DNA of 64,000 nt from JAFAHD01 sp963772515 (GTDB lineage Bacteria; Vulcanimicrobiota; Vulcanimicrobiia; Eremiobacterales; Eremiobacteraceae). Both the position numbers and the translations under genes were made by a program. Position 1 is the first letter of the stretch, and each line of letters starts with the position of its first letter. The stretch is taken from positions 310,001 through 374,000 of the forward strand of contig CAVYXC010000003.1 of assembly GCA_963772515.1 (NCBI GenBank). The letters run 5' to 3'. Of this stretch, positions 54,007 through 62,637 are shown piece after piece. The notes beneath the pieces are model-generated. The model made no database searches and was not told where the DNA came from. It saw only the letters and a program-made list of their open reading frames with translations.

Positions 54007-54178
54007 TTGTCACTCGTCTCAACAACGTTGCGCACCCGATGAATAGTTCCAGCGCACGCCCGGGACGATGCATCCGACCTCATAGCCGTAGGCACACAAA
54101 CGTGCGTCGCCGAATCTATCGCTTGAGGTACGACGATGCCCTTAAGGTGCTTACTAGTAGGCTCATTCGGCATAGCGC

Positions 54179-56953
54179 ATGGCTGAGGCAATCGCGGAAC
54201 GCAGCGAGCTGCCGACCGGGACCGTAACTTTCTTATTCTCCGACGTCGAGGGCTCGACGGAGCGTTGGGAGCGCCACCGGACGGCGATGAAGCGCGCGGT
54301 CGCGCGGCACGAAGAGATCGTGAGCGAAGCGATCGGCGCGCATGGCGGCCGAGTCTTCAAAACGGTCGGCGACGCGTTTTGCGCGGCATTTCACACCGTG
54401 CCCGACGCAATCGCAGCGGCGCTTGCCGCGCAGCACGCCATGTCCAAGGAAGATTTCAGTGCCGTAGATGGCCTCAAGGTGCGCATGGCGCTCCACACCG
54501 GACTCGCGGACGAACGCAACGGCGACTACTTCGGCCCGACCGTGAACCGCGTGGCTCGGCTGCTGTCGATCGGCCACGGCGGCCAGGTGCTCGTGTCCGG
54601 CGCCGCTTCGGATCTTGCCCAAGGGGAGATGCCGAGCAGAGCGACGCTGCGCGATCTCGGGGCGCATCGCCTGAAAGACCTCGCACATCCAGAACAAGTC
54701 TATCAGTTGCTCTCGCCGGAGCTGCCGGCGGACTTCCCGCCCCTGCGCTCGCTCGAATCGCTGCCGAACAATCTGCCGCTGCAGGTCACGCTCTTCCTGG
54801 GCCGTGAGAAGGACGTCACCGACATCGAGCGCCGGCTCGCGAAGACGCGGTTGTTGACGCTCGTCGGCACGGGCGGCGTCGGCAAGACGCGTCTTTCATT
54901 GCAGGTCGGCGCTGACGTGCTTGATCAGTACGAGGACGGCGTCTGGTTCGTCGAGCTCGCGCCGATCCTCGATCCCGACCTTATCCCCGGCGTGATGGCG
55001 ACGATCTTCGGTGTGGACACGCCCGCCGGACAATCGCCGCTGGAAGCGCTGGTGCACGTCCTGCGCCCCAAGCGCATGCTCGTCATCCTCGACAACTGCG
55101 AGCATATCGTCGTGGGCGCTGCGCGGATCGCCGACGCGCTGCTGCGCGGCTGTCCGCAAGTGCGGATCATCGCGACGAGCAGGCAAGGCCTGGGCATCGA
55201 CGGCGAAGTCGTGCTGCGCGTCTCGTCGTTGCCCGTCCCCGAGCACGTCGAGGGCCTCAAGGCCGCCGATGCGATCGGTTATGGCTCAGTGGCGTTGTTC
55301 GTCGACCGGGCGTCCGCTGCGGTCGAGAGTTTCCGTCTGACCGATGAGAACGCGCCGACGATCGCCCAGATCTGTCGCCGGCTCGACGGCATCGCGCTTG
55401 CGGTTGAGCTCGCCGCCTCGCGGATCAAGGTCCTCGCGCCGACCCAGCTGCTCGCCATGCTGTCCGAGCGCTTCCGCGTCCTCACCGGCGGTAAGCGCAC
55501 AGCGCTGCCGCGCCAGCAGACGATGCGCGCGGCGATCGACTGGAGTTACGACCTGCTCGACGAGAACGAGAAGCTCATGTTCCGCCGCCTCGCGGTCTTC
55601 TCGGGCGGCTGCACGCTTGAGGCGGCGCGCGAGATATGCGGCGATCAGACGATCGGTCAATGGGAAGTGTTCGAACTGCTCTCTTCGCTAATCGACAAGT
55701 CGCTGGTGTCGAGCGAGGCGAGCGGCGCCGAGCAGCGCTACCGATTGCTGGAGTCCACCAGACAGTATGCGCTTGAAAAACTCGAGCAAAGCGGCGAGCT
55801 CGATGGCATGCAGCGCCGCCACGCAGCCTACTATGAGGCGATGGTCGAGAGGGCACTGAAGATATGGAACAGCACGCCGACGTTCACGTGGCTGGAACCG
55901 CTCGAAGCGGATTACGACAACTTCCGCGGTGTGATGGATTGGGCGCTGATCGAACGCCACGACGTCGAGCTCGGCGCGAAGCTCACCGGCATGCTCGCCC
56001 GCTTCTGGCGCGAGGGCCCGTACTCGGTCGAGGGGCGGCAGCGCATCACGGCTGCGGCCGATCAGCTCGACGGGAGTCTTACGCCAGCCACCAAGGCCCA
56101 GCTCCTATGGGCGCGGGCGTTCATTTCGGGCGGCCTCGGGACGTGGCCGGTCGTGCTCGAGTTCGGGCAGCGCGCGCTGGTGATCTACGAAGAACTCGGC
56201 GACCGCAGAGGAGAGGCATATAGCCGGCTTTTGATCGGTGAGTCACTCCACCGGATGGGGCGCTTCGACGAGTCGCTCACACAGCTCGACATTGCGCTCG
56301 CGCTCATGCGCGAACTAGGCCAGCAGCGGGGCATCGTGTCAGCAACCGCCAGCTTAGCGCGCAACCATGACTTCCAGGGCCATTCGACTGTCGCTCGTGC
56401 GCTCTACGAGGAAGCCCTCGCGCAGGCCCGCTCGCTGGGCGACGCGCGCGCAATGGCGGCGCTGCTCAATAATATCGCAGAGAACGTCTTCGAATTCGAG
56501 CACGACCCGCAGCGCGCGCTCGACATGGCGCGCGAGATCGCTGCGCACTACGCGAGGTCCAGGGACAAGCTGTCAGCGACGCTCAACAACAACAACATGG
56601 CGGCATATCTTTTCGCGCTTGGGCGCATCGACGAGGCGTACGCGCGCCTAGCCGAGGCCTTGAAGCACGCCCGCGACGGCCAAGCCGCCATCCAGCTGGC
56701 CTTCACGCTCCAGCACCTCGCCGCCGTCGCGGCGGCTCGCGGCCACCTCGAGCGAAGCGCTCGGGTGCTCGGCTACGTCGACGCTCGCATGAGCGAGCTC
56801 GGTGCGGTGTCAGAGTATACCGAACGGCAAGAACGCGAAAAAGTCGAAGCCATGCTGAAGGCCGCATTCAAGGAGCCCGAACTTGCGGTGCTGCGCAAAG
56901 AAGGCGCGGCGCTCAACGAAGACCAGGCGATCGAAGAAGCGCTGCGCGCTTAG
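54179..56953 (+). CDS. Class III cyclase / NB-ATPase / TPR regulator
   Basis: 924 residues. Residues 14-175: class III adenylate/guanylate cyclase domain with metal Asp22 (FSDVEGST), Asp65 (TVGDAFC) and NRVARL. Residues 205-480: NB-type ATPase with Walker A GTGGVGKT (230-237) and LVILDNCEH. Residues about 600-900: TPR-like helices (RGEAYSRLLIGESLHRMGRF). This fusion is common in Actinobacteria and related phyla as a putative signalling ATPase. Output unknown. Its stop overlaps the convergent gene by 4 bases. Confidence 0.88.
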   Translation: MAEAIAERSELPTGTVTFLFSDVEGSTERWERHRTAMKRAVARHEEIVSEAIGAHGGRVFKTVGDAFCAAFHTVPDAIAAALAAQHAMSKEDFSAVDGLKVRMALHTGLADERNGDYFGPTVNRVARLLSIGHGGQVLVSGAASDLAQGEMPSRATLRDLGAHRLKDLAHPEQVYQLLSPELPADFPPLRSLESLPNNLPLQVTLFLGREKDVTDIERRLAKTRLLTLVGTGGVGKTRLSLQVGADVLDQYEDGVWFVELAPILDPDLIPGVMATIFGVDTPAGQSPLEALVHVLRPKRMLVILDNCEHIVVGAARIADALLRGCPQVRIIATSRQGLGIDGEVVLRVSSLPVPEHVEGLKAADAIGYGSVALFVDRASAAVESFRLTDENAPTIAQICRRLDGIALAVELAASRIKVLAPTQLLAMLSERFRVLTGGKRTALPRQQTMRAAIDWSYDLLDENEKLMFRRLAVFSGGCTLEAAREICGDQTIGQWEVFELLSSLIDKSLVSSEASGAEQRYRLLESTRQYALEKLEQSGELDGMQRRHAAYYEAMVERALKIWNSTPTFTWLEPLEADYDNFRGVMDWALIERHDVELGAKLTGMLARFWREGPYSVEGRQRITAAADQLDGSLTPATKAQLLWARAFISGGLGTWPVVLEFGQRALVIYEELGDRRGEAYSRLLIGESLHRMGRFDESLTQLDIALALMRELGQQRGIVSATASLARNHDFQGHSTVARALYEEALAQARSLGDARAMAALLNNIAENVFEFEHDPQRALDMAREIAAHYARSRDKLSATLNNNNMAAYLFALGRIDEAYARLAEALKHARDGQAAIQLAFTLQHLAAVAAARGHLERSARVLGYVDARMSELGAVSEYTERQEREKVEAMLKAAFKEPELAVLRKEGAALNEDQAIEEALRA

Positions 56954-57405
56954 GGCCGCGATCGTGCCGGCCTACCGTCGATCACGCTCGTCACGACTGC
57001 AGCGACCATGAGGATCAGGGCCAGATAGTATCCATACGCCGTATGGATGACAAGCAAGTAGTGGTGTGCTAACGCATCCCTCGCGGACGTCAACAAGAGA
57101 AGAAGGCACAACGCCGCGGCGCCCGTCAAAGCAGTGACCCAAGGCCGGGCAGCTGACTGGGCCTGTCGCCACACCACGATGACGATCAACGCGACAATCG
57201 CGAATATCAGCGCGGAGACGGCCCAGACGTTCGAAGCGATGTCTTGGGGCGTGCCGGTTTGCAACGACGCCGGCAAGTCGTGTCCAATCACCAGATCCAC
57301 CCCGCGAACAGTGCGAAGCTGATAGCCTTGGCACGAAACTTCGAAGAACGGAAGTCCGAAACACAGGACCGCCAACGCGGTGAAGACCATAGGTTTAGTC
57401 ATCAT
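56950..57405 (-). CDS. Four-helix membrane protein, hypothetical
   Basis: 151 residues with hydrophobic helices at about 5-20, 62-82, 88-105 and 118-138. A stretch FEVSCQGYQLRTVRGVDLVIG follows the first helix and looks periplasmic. No family recognised. Convergent with the cyclase gene. Confidence 0.6.
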   Translation of the reverse strand: MMTKPMVFTALAVLCFGLPFFEVSCQGYQLRTVRGVDLVIGHDLPASLQTGTPQDIASNVWAVSALIFAIVALIVIVVWRQAQSAARPWVTALTGAAALCLLLLLTSARDALAHHYLLVIHTAYGYYLALILMVAAVVTSVIDGRPARSRP

Positions 57406-57481
57406 GTCGTTTACAGTGTGCCCGCCGCATCGCCCCTAAAACGCAGCCGCACCATCTCGTTTTCGAGAAACTAGTCCACGT

Positions 57482-58429
57482 TTACCGTTCTTTTTGGCGG
57501 TCTCGCGGATGTCCCTCGTCGTACGCGCGCCGCTTGTGCTCGAACGACACATTGGTGTAGATCTGCGTCGTCGCCACGCTTGCATGCCCGAGCAGCTCTT
57601 GAATGGTGATCAGATCGACGCCGTGTTCGAGCAGATGCGTGGCAAACGAATGGCGCAGCGTGTGCGGGCTGGCCTTGGCATCGAGCCCGCTCAATGCGCG
57701 GATGCGGCGAAAGATCTCCCAGATATGGCGCGTGCTCAAGCGATGGCCGGTGTGGCCGAGAAACACCGCGTCGTCGTCCGAGCGCGGGCGCACGTTGAGG
57801 TAATCGCGTATCGCCGCCGCCGTCGTGCGATTGATGATGACCAGCCGCTGTTTGCGTCCTTTGCCCATGACGCGGATCGTGCGCGTGCGCAGGTCGACGT
57901 CCGCGAGGTCGATGGAGGCGATCTCGGCGCGGCGCATGCCGCTCGCGTACAGCAGCTCCATGATGGCGCGATCTCGGACCTTGAGCCAGTCGGTTTTCCA
58001 CCCGGACACGGTTCGCAGCAGCTGGCCGACCTCGCGCTCCTTGAGGACCTTAGGCAACAGCTTATCGCGCTTAGGCCCCTCAAGCTCAGCCGCAGGGTCA
58101 TCGTCCCGCTTGTTCTCGCGTTTCAGGAAGCGGTAGAAGGAGCGCAGCGACGCGATCTTCCGCCGCACCGCCGAGCCCGCGTAACCCCGGTTTGACAGCA
58201 GCTCCTGGACGAATCGGATGAGATCCGACTTGCCGGCCTTCAAGAGCTGCGGCCAAGCCTTGCCGTGGGGCGACTCTTTGCGCGGATCTTTGGCCAAGAA
58301 CGCGCCGAACAGCTCGACGTCGCCCGCGTAGGCCGCTACCGACAGCGGGCTGCGCCCACGCCCATGCAGGTACCCCGCCCATTCAACGATGAGCGGGTCC
58401 GAAGGGAACACGGATTTTTCTCTCGGCAT
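57482..58429 (-). CDS. xerC: Tyrosine recombinase XerC/XerD-like
   Basis: 315 residues. N-terminal SAM-like core-binding domain, C-terminal catalytic domain with Arg166 (GMRRAEI), Lys190 (GKGRKQR), His256-x-x-Arg259 (HTLRHSF), His282 (LGHAS) and Tyr291 (QIYT). A standalone Xer enzyme for dimer resolution is most likely; no phage or integrative genes are near. GAGGTG precedes the ATG. The 24-bp repeat lies 122 bases upstream. Confidence 0.9.
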   Translation of the reverse strand: MPREKSVFPSDPLIVEWAGYLHGRGRSPLSVAAYAGDVELFGAFLAKDPRKESPHGKAWPQLLKAGKSDLIRFVQELLSNRGYAGSAVRRKIASLRSFYRFLKRENKRDDDPAAELEGPKRDKLLPKVLKEREVGQLLRTVSGWKTDWLKVRDRAIMELLYASGMRRAEIASIDLADVDLRTRTIRVMGKGRKQRLVIINRTTAAAIRDYLNVRPRSDDDAVFLGHTGHRLSTRHIWEIFRRIRALSGLDAKASPHTLRHSFATHLLEHGVDLITIQELLGHASVATTQIYTNVSFEHKRRAYDEGHPRDRQKER

Positions 58430-58550
58430 GGCGCACCTCGTGGTCCAACGGCCCTTCCGCTTCCCCGTGGGCCGTATCCCAGAATCCTAGTTTCATGATA
58501 CCCGAGAAGAAGAATCCGCGTCAAGCCCCTGACCGCCGCGGACTCGGTAT

Positions 58551-58574
58551 GGAGCGGTCGAATTTATTCGACCG
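58551..58574 (+). repeat. 24-bp palindromic repeat, copy 3, intergenic
   Basis: GGAG followed by CGGTCGAA-TTTA-TTCGACCG, identical to the carB copy. It lies between the xerC start and the end of the NHL-type lipoprotein gene. Confidence 0.75.
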
Positions 58575-58625
58575 ACCTTGCGTCGAGGTACTCTCTTCTG
58601 CTCGCCTCGGGGGGCGTCCGGCCAA

Positions 58626-59789
58626 CTATGGCGTGATATAGCCCAGCGCGTTGCCGCCGCCGACCCAGATCACATTCGGCCCGAAACTGGTTATGGAGAA
58701 CGGCGAGGAGCCCTGGGGCACGGGCCATTCGTTGAGGACGCCCATTGGGGTCAGCCGGCCGATCGCTTGGAAGTTCTCGGCGGCGAACCAAAGATTCCCA
58801 TCGGGGCCCACGGTGATGTCCGTGTCGGCTTGAAAATAACCGGGCGTGCAGAAGTTGACATAGTTCGGGATGTAACAGGGCAGGGACCACAACCACAGTT
58901 TTCCGGTCATATCGATTCTGCCAATGACGTTATTGCTATCTACGAACCACATCGCGCCGTCAGGTCCAGCGACGATGCGGAACAGGTTTTGGCCGACATT
59001 ATACGTGTTGAGCAGCGTGCCCGACGTCGAGAGCCGTTCTATCGTTGGATCCGCTGACTCTACCACCCACATGTTGCCGTCGGGGCCGGCGGCGACATCG
59101 CTTGGCCGATGCCCGCCGGGTCCAAGGGCGAAATCCGTCAGCGCGCCCGCAGGCGTGATGCGGCCGACTCTTCCTTCATAGAACTCTGCAAACCAGACAT
59201 TGCCGTCAGGTCCAAGGTTCATTCCGAACGGAGCGGCACTCATCGGCCATGGGATGTCGTACTCGCTAAATGTGCCGCTCGCGTCGACGCGCCCGATAGC
59301 CTGTGCCTGCAGGCCGCCCCTCGAGTTGCTGAACCAGATCGCGCCGTCTGAACCGCGCGTCAAGTACCCGACATTGAAATAGCCGTTCGGCAACGTAAGG
59401 GTCTGGATGCTCCCAAGGAATTCCAAGAGCGTGTTCTGATTCGATGCTTGGGAGACATAGACGGCGCCGTTAGACGTCGTCGCGAGCGCGTGGCCATTGC
59501 CGGGCTCGCTATAGTTGACGATCGACATGACTGGCGGCGTCGCGGCAACCGCAATGAGGACGGAACCGGATGGCGGCAGCGTCGGCTGCGGCGTAGGCGT
59601 GGGTACCGGCGTGGGGGTTGCGGTCGGCTTCGGGGTCGGCGTCGCTTTGGGTGTGGGCGTCGGACTGCCATGAGGCCCCGGGTTGATCACGATGCCCGGC
59701 GGCGCCGGTGGTGTGGTCGGAGTGCCCGCACTGCTACCGCAAGCCGCGATGAACGCGCTTATTACCGCGATCAGGATGAACTTGCGCAT
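58626..59789 (-). CDS. Lipoprotein with Vgb/NHL-type beta-propeller repeats
   Basis: 387 residues. Lipobox IAAC (Cys17), a Pro/Thr-rich spacer (TPTPKATPTPKPTATP), then propeller repeats marked by GPDGNVWFAE, GPDGNMWVVE, GPDGAMWFVD and GPDGNLWFAA. Such repeats form virginiamycin-B-lyase-like or SMP-type propellers. Enzymatic residues cannot be assigned. Role outside the cell unknown. Confidence 0.82.
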   Translation of the reverse strand: MRKFILIAVISAFIAACGSSAGTPTTPPAPPGIVINPGPHGSPTPTPKATPTPKPTATPTPVPTPTPQPTLPPSGSVLIAVAATPPVMSIVNYSEPGNGHALATTSNGAVYVSQASNQNTLLEFLGSIQTLTLPNGYFNVGYLTRGSDGAIWFSNSRGGLQAQAIGRVDASGTFSEYDIPWPMSAAPFGMNLGPDGNVWFAEFYEGRVGRITPAGALTDFALGPGGHRPSDVAAGPDGNMWVVESADPTIERLSTSGTLLNTYNVGQNLFRIVAGPDGAMWFVDSNNVIGRIDMTGKLWLWSLPCYIPNYVNFCTPGYFQADTDITVGPDGNLWFAAENFQAIGRLTPMGVLNEWPVPQGSSPFSITSFGPNVIWVGGGNALGYITP

Positions 59790-59821
59790 AGGAGCTCTTC
59801 TTCTCCTGAGTCAGGTTCAAC

Positions 59822-59846
59822 AGCGCCTCGGGCAGGCGCTTTGCTC
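59822..59846. terminator. Hairpin with T-rich tail in the divergent region
   Basis: AGCGCCT-cgggc-AGGCGCT followed by TTGCTCT. Placed between the divergent lipoprotein and glycosyltransferase-like genes, so its role is unclear. Confidence 0.4.
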
Positions 59847-59872
59847 TTGTAGCTTCGCGCGACCTCCTCAAA

Positions 59873-62165
59873 ATGACGCGGCCGGATGCTTCAGAGAATG
59901 ACGATTCCGCTCGCTGGCGGAAGCGTCGGGTCGTGACGGAAACGCCTCACGCTACCGCGCCGCCCGCGTACGATCGCCTGGTGCTGCAGATCATTCCAGG
60001 AGTCTGCCTCGCCGGAGTCTTTTTCCATTTGGGCTACGTCGCGGCCGGCGGGCCAGTCGCCGACCACATCGTCCTTTTGATCCTGGGGCTTGCGGCATAC
60101 GTGCTCGGTTTCGTCGCGGCCGCGGGCGCCTTTGCCGCGCCGGTATGGTGGGCGACCAGGGTCTTGCCCGCGTTGTGTTTCGTCGCGTTCGTGATGTGGC
60201 TTGGGATCAGCCATCTCATCAGCGCGGACGTGGTCAGCCCGCATTTCGAACGCTACCAAAGCGATTCGCTCGCCTTTGACGCGTACTCCGCCCAGCTCGT
60301 GATCGAGGGCAAAGATCCGTATGCCGTGAGCATGGCACCTTCGGCAGCGACCTTCAACCTGTCGCCAACTATCTATTCGCCGACGGTCGAGGGCGGCCGC
60401 GTGTCGATCGAGCCCTACCCAGCGCTTAGTTTCCTCGTCTACGTTCCTTTCGTGATGGCGCACGTGCAGAGCATGATCTGGGTCGACATCGGCTTTGCGC
60501 TTGCCGCCTTGCTGCTCGTCTTGTTCCTCGTGCCGGAGCGCACGCGCATCTTCTTCGGCCTCTTCTTCCTCTTGATACCGGAATTTCGCGACCTCGCGGT
60601 CGGCTCGGTCACGGATGTCGTCTGGTTGCCGCTGATGATCGGCGTGGCCGCCACCTGGGAGCGGCATCCACCCTGGTCCGCAATTCTGCTTGGACTCGCG
60701 TGTGCTGTCAAACAAGAACCCTGGTTCATCGTGCCGTTCGCGCTCGTGCATTGGTGGGAGACGAGCGAGCCTGGCCGCGCCCCTAGTTCGACCATCAAGA
60801 ACTTCGCATTGCTCGCCGCGGCGTTTCTGGCTCCGAATCTGCCTTTCGCGTTATGGCACCCCGCGCAGTGGTTCGCCGGCGTGTTGAGCCCGCTGCTGTC
60901 GCACGCGGTCCCATTGGGAAGCGGCCTGATCCAGCTGCAGACAAGCGGGCTGATCGCGCTGCCGCTGCGCGTCTACACGATCCTGTGGGTCGGTGCCCTC
61001 GTGATTTGCATCGCGGCGTACGCGCGCTGGCCTCAGCGCCTTGCCTGGCTGCCGTTTATCGCGCCTGCGATCGTGCTCTTCTTCAGCCCGCGCTCGCTGC
61101 AGAACTACTTCATCTACTGGCCGCTCGTGCTCGCGGTCTACGCCGCGACCGCCACGTTGCAGCGCCAAGCTGCCGTGACGCGCACGAGCCCGGTGCTGCT
61201 CAAACGTGCCGTCGCGGTCGGCGCCGCCGTCATCGCGATCTTGGTCGGGCTCGTCAGCGTCGCCGCCGCCGGCGATCGGATGACCATGACGGTGAAGCGC
61301 GTTGCGGTTGATCCCCAGACGGGCTACATCGATCGCGTGGTCCTCGATCTTCGTAACCCGAGCTCGCAGCCGCACGCCTTCCATTTCGCCCTTTCGAATC
61401 CGCACAATGCGATCGTGTTCTGGCGTCCCGATCGTTTCGACGTGCCCGCTCACGCCGAGCGGACGATAGACCTTGTGCCCGCGGACCTCTCGGACGAGGC
61501 CCCTCCGACGCCCGGCGCAGGCCTGCAAGTCGTCGCCTTCGCGCCCCAGGACGAGATCGCGGTATACACGCGGCCGCTCTCGCAGACCGCAGACAAGCCG
61601 CATCCGCTGCGCAACGGCCGCCTCATCGCCGCGATCGACAAGTTTGAGATGCTGCCGGTCCCATCGCCGTTCGCGTGGACCGCGCCGCCGCAGCCGTTTC
61701 TGGATGGCCGGCTCACAATGGTCAAAGACGGACCGTTTGGTCATGCGCTTCGTTTCAAGATTCCCGCGCCGGCCCGAACGGAATGGAGCACGGTGCGCGT
61801 GAGCCAGTCCTTCACGATGACCGGCGGGCATTTCACATTTTGGCTCAAGCCGGCGCAAAACGGTGATTCCGGCTCGAAGATTCTCGCAGCTGTTCGCGGT
61901 GGTCTTCACTGACGGGTCAGGGCGACACACCTACTTCAGCGTCGACGCATCGCTCAAGCAACCGATGCAGCAGCGCAGCGATCGAGATAGGTACGTCCAA
62001 CTGCCCGGCCGCATCGGGTCTTGGAACCGCTACACCGTTGATCTCGGTCTACAAAAGGGGTCTGCGCCGGGCTTCAACCCGATCGGGGTCGCGATCATCG
62101 ATGCCGTGCGCCGCGATTATCGCGGAACTACCGGCGGTGAGTTCGGCGGAATCCTGGAGAACTAG
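59873..62165 (+). CDS. Large membrane glycosyltransferase-like protein with C-terminal beta domain, frameshifted
   Basis: The first frame (679 residues) has about 11 membrane helices (IIPGVCLAGVFFHLGYVAAG onward) with a periplasmic stretch after FERYQSDSLAFDAYSAQLVI, in the style of GT-C/DUF2029 mannosyltransferases. From residue 470 it is beta-rich and soluble. It stops at 61912. A second frame starting around 61880 (FSQLFAVVFTDGSGRHTYFS) continues the same beta domain to 62165. Removing one base in AAGATTC near 61883 gives 763 residues. Substrate unknown. The start ATG 59873 lacks a ribosome site; GTG 59933 is possible. Confidence 0.75.
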
Positions 62166-62180
62166 GTCTAAGCCGCAGGC

Positions 62181-62637
62181 ATGGTCCGTGATGAGACGCG
62201 TCTCCGCACGCTGCTGCGAGGAGCCCTAAAGGGCGGCACCTCTGTGGTCCTCGCCACGGTGGGAGGCGACGGCGTCCCCTCTACTGCCTTGAACAGCTGG
62301 ATCGTCGCCAAAGACGAGCGCATCGTCGCCCTGGCGATGGACACACGCAGCTCCGCGTATGCCAACATTTCCGCCGGCCGGCGTGGAGTCGCGTTTGAAC
62401 TGCTGGCGGACGACCTCATCCTCGCGGTGAAGGGCAGCGCCTTGGTCGTCAAAGAGCGGCTTGCATCGGTGGCATTCCCGTGCGCCCTCGTGCACATAAG
62501 GGTCGACGCGATCCGCGACCACACCGTGCCCGAGGTCCGCTTCCAAGGGCCGCGCTACACGTACGCCGATCACAAAGGACATCGCAGCGACATCGAGGTC
62601 GCGATCTTCGCAGGAACTGGCCAAAGATACGGTCTAA
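62181..62637 (+). CDS. Pyridoxamine 5'-phosphate oxidase-fold flavoprotein, frameshifted at its end
   Basis: ATG 62181. Beta-barrel pattern LATVGGDGVPSTALNSWIVA and ALAMDTRSSAYANISAGRRG, as in PNPOx-like split-barrel FMN proteins. The open frame runs 450 bases antisense into pilB and becomes unlike a protein. Dropping one G at 62613-62614 gives IEVAIFAELAKDTV and a stop at 62635-62637, just overlapping the pilB stop. Repaired length 151 residues, usual for the family. Confidence 0.75.

Noticed and set aside
57482..58429. Integron or phage integrase
   Set aside because: Typical XerC/D layout, no attachment site repeats, cassettes or phage genes nearby.
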